Assembly (NCBI RefSeq): GCF_000165675.1
Contig: NZ_AEIZ01000010.1
Location: forward strand, 43,947 to 107,946
Length of the DNA: 64,000 nucleotides
Reading direction: 5' to 3'
Source of the DNA: Leuconostoc fallax KCTC 3537
GTDB taxonomy: Bacteria; Bacillota; Bacilli; Lactobacillales; Lactobacillaceae
Shown in pieces: positions 48,898 through 58,268 of this stretch. The position numbers were made by a program, and so were the translations under genes. The notes under the pieces were generated by a model. The model saw only the letters and a program-made list of their open reading frames with translations. It had not been told where the DNA came from and did not search any database. How positions within the stretch are numbered: the stretch's first letter is position 1; the number at the start of each line of letters is the position of its first letter.

Positions 48898-49344
48898 TTA
48901 ATGCTTAATTACTCGTGCCAGATAATTGACCAAGTTGTGAATTGCTTTTTTAACAATTTGCACTTCTTCTGGTGGCATATCTTTTAACAAGTTATGTGCC
49001 AAATCACGATGAAAACCTTGATGAGCACGATAAACAACGCGCCCTTTATGCGTTAAACCCAATCGTACAACTCGGCGATCTCGATTAGAGCGGCGACGTT
49101 CAACGTACCCCTTCTCAACTAATCGGTCAATTGCTGTCGTCATAGCACTAGGTGTTAAGTGAATAATCTTCGCGACTTCGGAGGCACTCTTTTCATCGTA
49201 CATTGAAATTGCATCAATCGTATGCATCTCTTTGATTGAAATATCAGAGAAATAACTACGCCGCAACGCAGCTTCTTCAATCCAGATAACATTATTAAAA
49301 ACGCCAACTAGATCCGCATTCAATTGTTCAAAATCTGCATTCAA
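48898..49344 (-). CDS. fabT: MarR-family fatty-acid repressor
   Basis: 148-residue winged helix-turn-helix repressor; SASEVAKIIHLTPSAMTTAIDRLVEKGYVERRRSNRDRRVVRLGLT is the DNA-binding part. FabT in streptococci and lactic acid bacteria represses the fab genes with acyl-ACP as co-repressor. It sits second in the operon, as usual, with FabT-like palindromes at the operon promoter. Confidence 0.93.
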   Translation of the reverse strand: MNADFEQLNADLVGVFNNVIWIEEAALRRSYFSDISIKEMHTIDAISMYDEKSASEVAKIIHLTPSAMTTAIDRLVEKGYVERRRSNRDRRVVRLGLTHKGRVVYRAHQGFHRDLAHNLLKDMPPEEVQIVKKAIHNLVNYLARVIKH

Positions 49345-49352
49345 TATTTAAC

Positions 49353-49802
49353 TCACGCCTTAACTTCTTCATCTGGGGCAACGACGAACATCAAATCGGC
49401 GCTAGTCGCTACTTTGTCGTTCACACGTGCCTCAACAGCAACTGTTCCCATATTTGCACGAAGATTTTTAAATGATACATGCAACTTCAAAACATCGCCA
49501 GGTCGTACCATTTGCTTAAACTTTGCATTATCAATCCCTGTCATATAGGCTGTCTTACCTTGAAACTTTGGTGAAGATAAAATCAAAATTGAAGCGGCTT
49601 GTGCCAATGACTCAATAATCAATACTCCTGGCATCACTGGATTCCCAGGGAAATGCCCCTGGAAAAACTGTTCATTAATCGTCACGTTCTTAACCGCAAC
49701 GATTGATTCATCTGGTACCATCTCCTCCACGTAATCCATATAAAGAATAGGATAACGGTTAGGGATAAGCTTCATAATATCTGTAGTATTCAGAACTGCC
49801 AA
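49353..49802 (-). CDS. fabZ: 3-hydroxyacyl-ACP dehydratase, first gene of the fab operon
   Basis: 149 residues; IPNRYPILYMDYVEEM, FQGHFPGNPVMPGVL (His) and IESLAQAAS (Glu). The start is TTG 49802 with AAGGAG seven bases upstream. Being the operon-first FabZ, it may have the trans-2/cis-3 isomerase role known for FabN in enterococci, but that is inference. Eight bases from fabT. Confidence 0.92.
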   Translation of the reverse strand: MAVLNTTDIMKLIPNRYPILYMDYVEEMVPDESIVAVKNVTINEQFFQGHFPGNPVMPGVLIIESLAQAASILILSSPKFQGKTAYMTGIDNAKFKQMVRPGDVLKLHVSFKNLRANMGTVAVEARVNDKVATSADLMFVVAPDEEVKA

Positions 49803-49835
49803 ATTCTTGCTCCTTCCTGAACAAACTTCAAATTA

Positions 49836-49850
49836 TTTCGATAATCGAAA
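49836..49850. promoter_or_regulatory. FabT operator, downstream box
   Basis: TTTCGAT-A-ATCGAAA, a perfect 15-base palindrome around the expected transcription start of the fab operon, matching the shape of FabT boxes (TTTGAT-like half sites). Confidence 0.75.
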
Positions 49851-49865
49851 CATTCAATACGTCAA

Positions 49866-49896
49866 ATCTTATCAGTTATTATTTCGATTGTCAAAC
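49866..49896 (-). promoter_or_regulatory. fab operon promoter with second FabT-like box
   Basis: Minus strand TTGACA (49894-49889), 17 bases, TAAGAT (49871-49866). The -35 lies in a second box (49882-49896, TTTCGAT-T-GTCAAAC), so FabT would cover -35 and start together. Confidence 0.78.
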
Positions 49897-49912
49897 TAAT
49901 TACGGGGTCAAC

Positions 49913-49942
49913 TAAAAAGCTAAATGTAGCATTTAGCTTTTA
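49913..49942 (-). terminator. Terminator of the phosphoesterase gene
   Basis: Minus strand AAAGCTAAATG/CATTTAGCTTT, three-base loop, T5; begins right at the stop codon. Confidence 0.88.
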
Positions 49943-50749
49943 CACATCTAGGACAACAAGTCGCTGTTGCCATTCAGTCAGAAAGTCGTCATGTGCCCAT
50001 TCATTTACTCGCGTCGTGTGATACCCGACAGCCGGATTATAATACACATTATTACCCACTGTTACGGGTGCTGGGTGCAAGTGCAAATGGCCCGTAACTG
50101 TCGCAATAGTATAAGATTGATCCACTAATTCACCAACCTTTGGGCTACCTAAGAATGCATTGACCATGTCTAACTTCTGATTATGATTCGGGAAGCGCTT
50201 AATATAGTCAAACCGTGGTACAAAGTGAGACACAAGAATGGTCTTTTTGTCTGCCGCCTCCCGTAATTGTTGCGCCATTTGGTTTAGATTAATATTGAAA
50301 CGTTCACGATCAGACATTGGTTGTTCAATACGACGATCATACCAAAAAGCTTTTTTAAACTGTTGAATTTCTTGATCCTGATAGGTATCTCCAACAAAGC
50401 CATAATCATACCAACCATTGTTACCAATTAGGCGTACCGTTGGCGTTAAATCAATGAATTTATTGTGTAAGTAAACGGTATCAATATCACTTTCTAATTC
50501 TTCATAAGTAACATTATTGCCCATGTCATGATTGCCAGCAATAAAACGAATGGTCACTTTATGGTCGACTAACGCTTCCATTTCTTGAACAAATCTTAAA
50601 GATTTTTCAAAATTATTAAACAAATCGCCGGCTAAAACATAAACATTAATACCCTCATTTAATAAGTAAAGCGCTTGCGCATTCATTGCCCGAGCAACCT
50701 CTATCTTATTTAAATCAAAGTGATTATCTGATGAAAAAGCAACTCTCAC
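49940..50749 (-). CDS. Metallophosphoesterase
   Basis: Calcineurin-like phosphoesterase of 269 residues with all metal motifs: SSDNHFD, AGDLFNN, AGNHDMG, SHFVPR and TGHLHLHP. The substrate (nucleotide, cyclic nucleotide or lipid) cannot be assigned. No membrane segment. Independent transcription unit ended by a hairpin. Confidence 0.88.
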   Translation of the reverse strand: MRVAFSSDNHFDLNKIEVARAMNAQALYLLNEGINVYVLAGDLFNNFEKSLRFVQEMEALVDHKVTIRFIAGNHDMGNNVTYEELESDIDTVYLHNKFIDLTPTVRLIGNNGWYDYGFVGDTYQDQEIQQFKKAFWYDRRIEQPMSDRERFNINLNQMAQQLREAADKKTILVSHFVPRFDYIKRFPNHNQKLDMVNAFLGSPKVGELVDQSYTIATVTGHLHLHPAPVTVGNNVYYNPAVGYHTTRVNEWAHDDFLTEWQQRLVVLDV

Positions 50750-50803
50750 TTTACTATTTCTCCCTAGTTTAAAGTGAATTTATTATAGCATAATTAGTAT
50801 GCG

Positions 50804-51559
50804 CTAAAAATCTCTTCTTTTTATTGGTACAGCTTCGAATGGGGTCAAAGCATCCCCGTTAACTAATGCTCGCGCATTTTCTTGATAGATTGCCACATAA
50901 TCATCGCCCATTTGTTGTGCTAAGCGTTCAAAGGCAGCGCTCATTTCATAAGTACGACCTGGTAAATGATGCGCATCTGAAGCAAATAAATGTGCTAATC
51001 CAGAGCGAACAATGTCATCACTGAATTTTTGCACTGCCTTCCCAAAGGTACCAACATAACTGCTAGCAGTAACTTGTGCATATGCGCCCCGATCGATAAA
51101 ATCATACAAAATATCAGGTTTGGCCATGAGTCTGGTATTACGTTCAGGGTGCACAATAATTGGTGTTATGCCACGTTGTTGGACTTCATACAAAACATCT
51201 TTTGAAAACGTTGGGACATCATTAGAAGGAAATTCAATTAAAATATAGTGCCCAGTTTCATCAGTGGTTAAAATATCGTGCTGATCCAGTGCTTCTAATA
51301 ACTTACCTGTAATTCTGACTTCTTGTGATGGAAAAACCGTTAACGGGATTTGAGCATCATTTAGCGCCAACTGAAAATCTTGTGTCGCTTTAATGACATC
51401 ATCACGATGATTCGTATAATGACCATTCATATGATGTGGTGTCATTAGTGCAGCTGTAATACCATCAGCAACAGCGTCTCGCGCCAACTGTAGTGAAATA
51501 TCCAGGCTTTTTGAACCATCATCTATTCCTGGTAATAAATGACAATGTACATCAATCAT
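50804..51559 (-). CDS. CpsB/YwqE-type tyrosine-protein phosphatase (PHP fold)
   Basis: Manganese-dependent phosphotyrosine phosphatase that in capsule loci dephosphorylates the CpsD/Wze kinase. About 251 residues. MIDVHCHLLPGIDDGSKS, MTPHH, EFPS, HPERN and SDAHHLPGR are the metal sites. ATG 51559 is preferred over 51568, which overlaps the AAAGGA ribosome site. No cpsC/cpsD partner adjoins it, so the target is elsewhere or another protein. Confidence 0.9.
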   Translation of the reverse strand: MIDVHCHLLPGIDDGSKSLDISLQLARDAVADGITAALMTPHHMNGHYTNHRDDVIKATQDFQLALNDAQIPLTVFPSQEVRITGKLLEALDQHDILTTDETGHYILIEFPSNDVPTFSKDVLYEVQQRGITPIIVHPERNTRLMAKPDILYDFIDRGAYAQVTASSYVGTFGKAVQKFSDDIVRSGLAHLFASDAHHLPGRTYEMSAAFERLAQQMGDDYVAIYQENARALVNGDALTPFEAVPIKRRDF

Positions 51560-51597
51560 CGATTTCATCCTTTCAACGTCGTTATTTTTAAGTATAA

Positions 51598-51639
51598 CAA
51601 AAAGCTATCATCTGCTGTCGCAGACCATAGCTTTTTATC
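51598..51639 (-). terminator. Terminator of the small membrane protein gene
   Basis: Minus strand AAAAAGCTAT..TCTG/CAGA..ATAGCTTTTT with 6-base loop, 14 bases past the stop. Confidence 0.87.
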
Positions 51640-51652
51640 GATATATTATCAA

Positions 51653-51919
51653 TTACTTATTGTTTTGCTTACCCAATTTTGGCATAAACAAACTTGCAAC
51701 AAAAGCAGCAACTAATGCAATCGCTATCACACCGGCAAATACATTACCTTGCGCCAAAAACATCCCCAAAACAATTGTGACCAATGTTCCTGCAATAGTT
51801 AATACAATCGCTGTCTTTTGCATTGTTGTTAAACGGTTAAATTCACTATGGAAACTAATGCCTAACATAAGGGTGCCAATGAGTGACATAATTCCAAATA
51901 AGATATGTGCAATGAGCAT
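51653..51919 (-). CDS. Small membrane protein, unknown function
   Basis: 88 residues and three hydrophobic helices (LIAHILFGIMSLIGTLMLGI, AIVLTIAGTLVTIVLGMFL, VIAIALVAAFVASLF). AGGGGAAG before the ATG. No family recognised; own terminator. Confidence 0.75.
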   Translation of the reverse strand: MLIAHILFGIMSLIGTLMLGISFHSEFNRLTTMQKTAIVLTIAGTLVTIVLGMFLAQGNVFAGVIAIALVAAFVASLFMPKLGKQNNK

Positions 51920-51994
51920 AATCTTCCCCTGTTCCTATTTTCTTACATATATATAGTAACATATTATAACAGTCGTTGGGCTGTTCACGCTACC

Positions 51995-53032
51995 TTACTC
52001 CGACAAATTATGATGGTTAAGCATACGCTGGCTATCACGTAAAAGGCCCTTATCTTGACCTGATTCTTTTAAATAATCTTGATATTGTTGTGGCGTACTA
52101 TGACGCGCAATTAAACTTGCTTCCTTAATACTGGCCATTGCCCGCCCAGTTTGTGTAATATAATTCGCATAATGCTGCATTGCTGACCAAATTTGGTCAA
52201 TTAGGTCTAAACGTGGCGGCGTCAATTTAAAGAGTTCAGCCAATAATTGACTCAGCGCATAAAAGTTCTTAGCAGCAGCTGCTTCCGTCAAACGAATATT
52301 AATGTTAGACATACGCTCAAAAATCGCAGCCGTAATGTCTAACATAATTAATTCATTTTCATTAAAATGCATATGCATGATACTGCTCTCACGCTCAAGA
52401 TAGACGTAATCTGTCTCTTGTCTTAAAATGACCTTTTTTGCTTTCAAAAATATTTTGGGTACAATTTCAAAATCTTCATATATAATTCCTGATTTAAACC
52501 TTAAATCGTGAAACAGCTCGCGCCGATAAATTTTTCCCCAACAACTCACGTCAATATTATCTTGTAATAATAACTTTTCAGTAGCACGATAACCATCTAC
52601 GATTGTAAAACTTTGTTTTTGTACTGGTCGATTGAGTACAAGATTAGCTTCTTGATAGTTACCTACTTCAACACAACGGGTAGTCACAATATCAGCTTGT
52701 TCGTTCAACAATGTTGGCACACTATTCGCCAAATAAAACGGTGTAATCATATCATCAGCATCAACAAAGGTAATTAAATCACCCGTCGTCGCATCTAAGC
52801 CTGTATTTCTAGCATCGGCCACCCCTTTGTTTTCCTGATGATACACTTGAATACGTGCATCTTGATGGGCTAACTGATCAGCTACCTGCCCAGACCCATC
52901 GTTACTGCCATCATCGACCAATATCAATTCAAAATTACGATATGTTTGATTCAATATAGATACCACACCATGCGGTAAATAATCGTGAACATTATAAAAT
53001 GGCATGATAATGGATACCTTGGGTTCTGTCAT
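51995..53032 (-). CDS. Family 2 glycosyltransferase
   Basis: 345 residues, GT-A fold. VSIIMPFYNVHDYLPHGVVSIL, ELILVDDGSNDGS and ITFVDADDMITPFYL (DxD) are the nucleotide-sugar and metal sites. Resembles EpsJ-type enzymes of exopolysaccharide loci; the sugar is unknown. AAAAGGAG precedes the ATG. No membrane anchor seen. Confidence 0.88.
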   Translation of the reverse strand: MTEPKVSIIMPFYNVHDYLPHGVVSILNQTYRNFELILVDDGSNDGSGQVADQLAHQDARIQVYHQENKGVADARNTGLDATTGDLITFVDADDMITPFYLANSVPTLLNEQADIVTTRCVEVGNYQEANLVLNRPVQKQSFTIVDGYRATEKLLLQDNIDVSCWGKIYRRELFHDLRFKSGIIYEDFEIVPKIFLKAKKVILRQETDYVYLERESSIMHMHFNENELIMLDITAAIFERMSNINIRLTEAAAAKNFYALSQLLAELFKLTPPRLDLIDQIWSAMQHYANYITQTGRAMASIKEASLIARHSTPQQYQDYLKESGQDKGLLRDSQRMLNHHNLSE

Positions 53033-53161
53033 TATGACTCCTTTTTAGTTCTTAACTTCCTATATATACGTACTTTTATGATAACGCTATTAAATCACTT
53101 ATGCATGATTTTGATTTCTTTTTTGTGTTAAATATTTTATAAATATTTCTTTAATGTTACA

Positions 53162-53190
53162 TTGACATTTCAATTTTTAACAGTTATGAT
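53162..53190 (+). promoter_or_regulatory. Promoter of the secreted repeat protein
   Basis: TTGACA (53162-53167), 17 bases, TATGAT (53185-53190); start codon 32 bases on with GGAGG between. Confidence 0.82.
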
Positions 53191-53221
53191 AGCTGTGTTC
53201 AATACTATTGGAGGAATAATC

Positions 53222-54400
53222 ATGAGAAAAGAAGTCAGTTTATCCGTTGCTGCTTTACTATTAGGAACAGGCTTTATGGTTTCTAATGTATCGGCCGATG
53301 ATACAAGCCAAGCAACAGCTACAAAAGTACTTACTTTAGCCAATCCTACTGCTTACTACAATATTTCCGTTAATGAAGCCAAACAATATATCAATCAAGT
53401 TGATTCATCAGCTATTCAGCGTATTCAAAATAGCACCTCACAATACCGGCAATCTCAGCTTAATAGTACCAGTGATTTGAATCATTTACTTAGTGCGCTA
53501 CGTAACATTGAAAACAATGATCAAGCGCCTGTCCAGGTACGTGGTTATCTTGGCCCCATTGATGCCGCATTAAGTAGCATTGGCTCTCAATCTCGTCAAG
53601 CTAAGTCTAATGCCCTTAATCAATTAGATCAACTATTTGGCACAACCACAACGAATGTACAAAATAAAAATGCTGCACCAACTTTGACTAAAGTCAGTAC
53701 AGCAAAGTCTAATACAATGAGTTGGCGTTTTGAAAAGAATAGTACGTTAGTATCAGTCAATATCAATCAACCAACCACCGTTAACATCATAGGTGGGCAA
53801 CATTCAACTATCACTTATGCGGTGTATACACTAAAGAATCATCAGTTCATTAAAACGCAGACATTTTCTAGTGTTGGTCCCCGTCAGGTAAAATTAAGTG
53901 CGGGGCAACGTCTGGATATCTCAGCACAAACAGCCCAAGCGAATGGCGATCGTTATACAGTGACAATGCCGTATATCAGTAAAACATTCGATGTTAAGTC
54001 AACGCAATCACAACCATCTGTGACAAACAAACCCACAACGTCAACGGTTAAAAAAGCAAATCAAGCACAGCCAAATAAAAAGCCAGCAATCAAGACAACA
54101 CCAAAAGCTAGTACAATGAGCTGGAAAGTACAACATAACGTTACCACAGTATCCGTCAACGCCAATCAAGCAACGACTGTCAAAATTACTGGTGCACAAC
54201 ATTCGACACTCACATATAAACTTTATACGAATAAAAATGGTAAAATAACTCAGACAAGCACTTTCTCTAGTCGTGGTCCACGCCAAATCAACTTAACCAC
54301 TGGTCAAAGATTAGATATATTCGCTCAGACCCAATATCGTTCTGATCATTATACAATTACGATGCCTTATGTCACACGCACCTTTCAAGTAAAAAAGTAA
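53222..54400 (+). CDS. Secreted protein with two C-terminal repeat domains
   Basis: About 392 residues. A classical signal peptide (MRKEVSLSVAALLLGTGF...SNVSA, cleavage after ~26) is followed by a helical, Gln/Ser-rich ~140-residue region, then two related ~75-residue modules (about 175-260 and 315-392). Both start with TMSW, hold TV-N/K-I-x-G-x-QHST and end with VTMPY or ITMPY before F-x-VK; a Thr/Lys/Pro-rich linker separates them. No LPxTG or membrane anchor. GGAGG before ATG 53222. Convergent with the c-di-GMP/polysaccharide operon; a matrix or sugar-binding role is only a guess. Confidence 0.78.
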   Translation: MRKEVSLSVAALLLGTGFMVSNVSADDTSQATATKVLTLANPTAYYNISVNEAKQYINQVDSSAIQRIQNSTSQYRQSQLNSTSDLNHLLSALRNIENNDQAPVQVRGYLGPIDAALSSIGSQSRQAKSNALNQLDQLFGTTTTNVQNKNAAPTLTKVSTAKSNTMSWRFEKNSTLVSVNINQPTTVNIIGGQHSTITYAVYTLKNHQFIKTQTFSSVGPRQVKLSAGQRLDISAQTAQANGDRYTVTMPYISKTFDVKSTQSQPSVTNKPTTSTVKKANQAQPNKKPAIKTTPKASTMSWKVQHNVTTVSVNANQATTVKITGAQHSTLTYKLYTNKNGKITQTSTFSSRGPRQINLTTGQRLDIFAQTQYRSDHYTITMPYVTRTFQVKK

Positions 54401-54437
54401 AATAAAAAACATCCAAATATGGATGTTTTTTATTTTG
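54401..54437. terminator. Bidirectional terminator
   Basis: AAAACATCCa/tGGATGTTTT, short loop, between the convergent secreted-protein gene and the GGDEF gene. Confidence 0.88.
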
Positions 54438-55541
54438 TCTCAATTGTCGTTTGTGCCCGACCATTTGCTTTAGCCTGATAAAGTAATTCATCAGCTGAAC
54501 GTAAAACACTCGACAAATCATGATGATGACGCAATAACCCGACACCACCGGAAAAGCTAATTGTTCGCCCGTCTATCTCATCCCAAGGCATTGTTTTGAG
54601 CTGACGTTGTAAAGATTCAAAGAATAATGCCAAATCACCAATGTGACTAGCATCAAATATCCAAACGAATTCTTCGCCGCCATAACGATACAAGTTTAAT
54701 GGCTCATTACCGTTTTTATACTGGAGGTATTCCGAGAGAAATTCAGAAAAGTGCTGCAATAACTGGTTGCCATTCAGATGTCCAAATTCATCATTAATTT
54801 GTTTAAAATAATCTAAATCAAAAATTGCAATCCCTAGATTATCATTATCTTGAGAATACCAAGATAAATCTTTTTCTAGCTTACGATAATTGAACAGCCC
54901 CGTTAAATTATCGTGGTAACTATTTTGATACAATTTTTGTTCTGATACTGTAACTTAACAACTTGTAAATATAATTGCCGCACAATAATCAGTACAGCTA
55001 TACCAACACCAACTCTATATAAGGACTGTATTAATTCAAACAATTCTGATCCAGATTGAACGGCCATTAATGGAATATCTGAAGCAAACCATAGCTTAGT
55101 CGTGACCGCTAATATTTCACACACAATAATTGCCAGTAATTGATTAGGAATGAGATAAGTCGTGACACTCATAAGTAAGAATACAAATAATCCAAAAGCA
55201 AAGCACATAATGATAACACGTAGAGATAAACTATCGTCAATAAAGAAAATAAAGAGTAATGCAAATAGTGGTGTAATTAGTGTTAAAAAGAAGGCTTGGC
55301 GCTTACTAATCAAAAAATATGTCAGAATTGCTAATAAATACTCATGCGCAATATTACCAACAAAGTTGTAAGAAACTGACATTGTGGTATAAACCATCGA
55401 TCCTGACATCAAAACTTTAATTAAGTCAACGTACCCATTTTTAAATTCACTAATATTAATAAACCGCAAGCTAATGAGTGTTGATGTTGCTAAACTCGCT
55501 ACAATCAGCATCAACATAAAATAATTATAAAACTCAACCAT
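54430..55541 (-). CDS. Membrane diguanylate cyclase (GGDEF), frameshifted
   Basis: Makes cyclic di-GMP from two GTP. The N-terminal ~200 residues hold about six membrane helices (5TM/MHYT-like layout, not identified); the C-terminal domain has NLTGLFNYRKLE, IFDLDYFKQINDEFGHLNGN and RYGGEEFVWIF, an intact GGEEF active site. No RxxD inhibitory site precedes it. Frames change after QYQNK; one added A in plus-strand T5 54934-54938 gives QNKKLYQNSYHDNLTG and 370 residues. One base from the EAL gene; last gene of the operon. Confidence 0.88.
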
Positions 55542-55542
55542 T

Positions 55543-56231
55543 TTACACTAATAACTCCTCAATTTTGTGTGGCTTACCAAAGTAATAACCTTGTTGTAAT
55601 TGAATGCCAATGTCATATAATCGTTGTGCTTGTAATTCACTATTGACACCTTCCACAATGAACAATTTATCTTGTTGATTTAACTTTTCTTGGCAAATAG
55701 TCAATTGCCTTAGTACATCAGGTAATGCATTATTTTGAATTAAGTCCTGAGAAAATTTAAGACCATCAGCTAAACGTAACGTGTATAAATCATCATGCAT
55801 CAAGAGGTTATCCACATCATCAAATAAAACACGATATCCTAATTGTTGTACATAGGCCATAAATTGTCGCGCTAAGGCCACATCTTTTTCGTCATATTGC
55901 CGTTCCGTTATTTCGATAAAAATCTGTTGTGCTAACGGTTGTAACTGATTCAAAAATTGAAATGTTTCATTAAATTGCAACTGAGCGATTTCAAAATTAA
56001 TTGAGAACTTGATATGTGGATTGGTTTTCATGATTGGTCGCAACGCTTGTTGTACCCAGTCTAAGAAAGTGTGATTACCAACTTTCGTCCCAATCGTGCT
56101 AAAAAAGCTTGCCCAGGGAACTGATGCGTTTGCTGGTCGCGTAATAGCAATTCATAACAAAATATATCAAAATGCTGCTCATTATCTAATGCAACAATGG
56201 GCTGTACAACAAAATAGTACGTGTTCTTCAT
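55543..56231 (-). CDS. EAL-domain c-di-GMP phosphodiesterase, frameshifted
   Basis: Predicted to hydrolyse c-di-GMP. Stand-alone EAL domain of about 229 residues. N-terminus MKNTYYFVVQPIVALDNEQ with CYELLLRD (EAL reads ELL; the metal Glu is kept), INFEIAQLQ, FIEITER, VLFDDVDN (the two Asp kept, DDFG altered), LKFSQDLI (Lys kept), IVEGVNSE and QQGYYFGKP. Frames break at GQAFF; one added T in plus-strand A6 56101-56106 gives FFSTIGTKVGNHTFLDWVQQ. Catalysis is likely but the motif changes leave doubt. Upstream neighbour is the synthase. Confidence 0.82.
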
Positions 56232-56277
56232 AAGGCAACCCCATTTTATCTAGAAAAGCGACGTCCGAGACAATGCC

Positions 56278-58266
56278 TTACGCATCTGTCTTTTTCTGAT
56301 AAGCTTCACGCCGTTTCAATGTATTAAACCACCACACAGCTAAAATATGCCAAATACTATTATTACGCTGTGCTGATACAATCTGACTTGAAGGCTGGCC
56401 ATAAGTATGACGAATAATGAAAGCATAAGCTTGCAAATCTAATGCTTTAAACGTCACCCCTAGCAACAACCCGTCATCAATTGGTTTTTGCCATTGGTTC
56501 TCAAAATTCATTTTAACATTATCGATAATTAACGTACTGTTATCAATGTGCGTGTTTTGTGAAAAATCACCCATCAATTTCATTCTGGCACCGTTCTCAT
56601 TCCAATCCAATAAGTGCCCGGATAACATTGTGTGATCGGGCAGTTCAATCTGGATGGCATGCTGGCTTTCAAAGCGTTCTGATTGTCGCAAACGTGGTCG
56701 CTCATTCGATAGATAAGCCGCCAATATCAATGATACTAAATTATATAATAACCAGAAAATATTGATGTAAATTCCTTGCACGGGATAAGGGCTTGGCCAA
56801 TAGCCACTAACAAAGCCAATCCCACGAACTAAACCAATGATCGATAGTACTAATAACACAAGCACTGGCCATGCTGTCGCCCAATTATAAAAACTTGCAT
56901 CGCTGTTCACACCTTTACGGGTAACAGCAAAACCCTTTTTAGACTTTAAGAATAATTCATTAAATACGGCATAAGCCATAAATGGTGCAGTTGCGACTTC
57001 ATAAATATTACTCAACATTACCGTTTGCTTCTTTTCGCTGACCAAGTTAAACGCTAATTGTGATGCAATAAATGCTGGTAACCAGAAAATCAATATCTGA
57101 TACATATCAGTTTGCAAGCTATATTGTCCAAACACCAAAAATAATATGGGTGCCAACAAGAAAATCATTTTATAAATACCTGAGAACCAGTAATGAATAC
57201 CATCGGCGTACAGAATGCGTTGAACTAGGCTCAAACCTTCTAATCGCCATGGATTCCACTTCTTGGCCACTTGGATATTACCCCGTGCCCAACGATCACG
57301 TTGCTTAATTAAATCACCAAATGTTTCTGGTGCTAAGCCACTCGCTAGGTTTTCATTAACAAAGCCAGAGCGCCAGCCTTTAGCTTGCAAAAACATCCCC
57401 GTCGCCATATCCTCGGTAATCACACCGGTACTAAAGCCACCGATACTATTTAAGGCTTCACGTCTAAATATTGCATTTGATCCGACGTACATCACTGCAT
57501 TAAAGGCATCTTTTTGCGCTTCAATACTACGCATGAAGAAATCTTGATCATTACCAATCGTGTCACTCGCAAAAAGGTTAAATTGATACGGATCTTCGTT
57601 GAAGAACGTTTGTGGTGCTTGCATGAAGCCCATTTTAGGATCATGGAAATAACCTACCGTGAGTGCCAAGAAATCCTCACGCATCACCATGTCTGCATCC
57701 ATCGTTACAACTAACTCCCCTTGAGAGACAGTCATCGCATGATTCAAATTACCAGCTTTCGCATGTTCATGTGTGAGTCGGCTGACATAATGTACGCCTA
57801 ATTCTTGGCATAATTGCTCAACTTCAGGACGATCACCATCATCACACACATAAATGTTCACTAATTCTGGCTTCGGATAATACGCTAAAGTTGCGGCCAC
57901 AATACCGCGTTTCAATATTTCTTTGCCTTCATTATAAGTAGCAATCATAATATCCACACTCGGATACTCGCCTTTAAACAAGCTCAATGGTTCGGCTGCA
58001 CGCTTATATTTTCTAAGGAAGACACGATAGAATACTAGGGATAAAACGAAGCCCCCTACTTCAGCTGCCAATAATAATATGCCAAAAAAGATACTTAATG
58101 CATTATTTGTTGGTAACGTCCAACCTGCACGCCACACAATATAGACGCTCATCGTTACAATGTAGAGCAGTAACAGTAATTGTCGGCTTTTATGGTAACG
58201 TTTCCCCAAAAAATAGCTCATTAATAGTACCGCAATTAATATGCCTTCAAAAATCACAATATGCAT
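56278..58266 (-). CDS. BcsA-like processive glycosyltransferase with PilZ domain
   Basis: Membrane beta-glycan synthase, about 662 residues. Four or so N-terminal/central helices flank a GT2 domain with TYNEG, VCDDGD (~142), MDADMV (~190), VITEDMA (~285) and QRDRW (~323; QxxRW), the signature of cellulose/hyaluronan-type synthases. After the C-terminal helices comes a PilZ domain (~535-630): RQSER, the RxxxR c-di-GMP motif, and DWNENG in place of DxSxxG. Ser to Asn is a conservative change. GGAGG lies seven bases before ATG 58266. No BcsB is encoded nearby; the polymer is therefore not certain to be cellulose. Confidence 0.9.
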   Translation of the reverse strand: MHIVIFEGILIAVLLMSYFLGKRYHKSRQLLLLLYIVTMSVYIVWRAGWTLPTNNALSIFFGILLLAAEVGGFVLSLVFYRVFLRKYKRAAEPLSLFKGEYPSVDIMIATYNEGKEILKRGIVAATLAYYPKPELVNIYVCDDGDRPEVEQLCQELGVHYVSRLTHEHAKAGNLNHAMTVSQGELVVTMDADMVMREDFLALTVGYFHDPKMGFMQAPQTFFNEDPYQFNLFASDTIGNDQDFFMRSIEAQKDAFNAVMYVGSNAIFRREALNSIGGFSTGVITEDMATGMFLQAKGWRSGFVNENLASGLAPETFGDLIKQRDRWARGNIQVAKKWNPWRLEGLSLVQRILYADGIHYWFSGIYKMIFLLAPILFLVFGQYSLQTDMYQILIFWLPAFIASQLAFNLVSEKKQTVMLSNIYEVATAPFMAYAVFNELFLKSKKGFAVTRKGVNSDASFYNWATAWPVLVLLVLSIIGLVRGIGFVSGYWPSPYPVQGIYINIFWLLYNLVSLILAAYLSNERPRLRQSERFESQHAIQIELPDHTMLSGHLLDWNENGARMKLMGDFSQNTHIDNSTLIIDNVKMNFENQWQKPIDDGLLLGVTFKALDLQAYAFIIRHTYGQPSSQIVSAQRNNSIWHILAVWWFNTLKRREAYQKKTDA

Positions 58267-58268
58267 CA

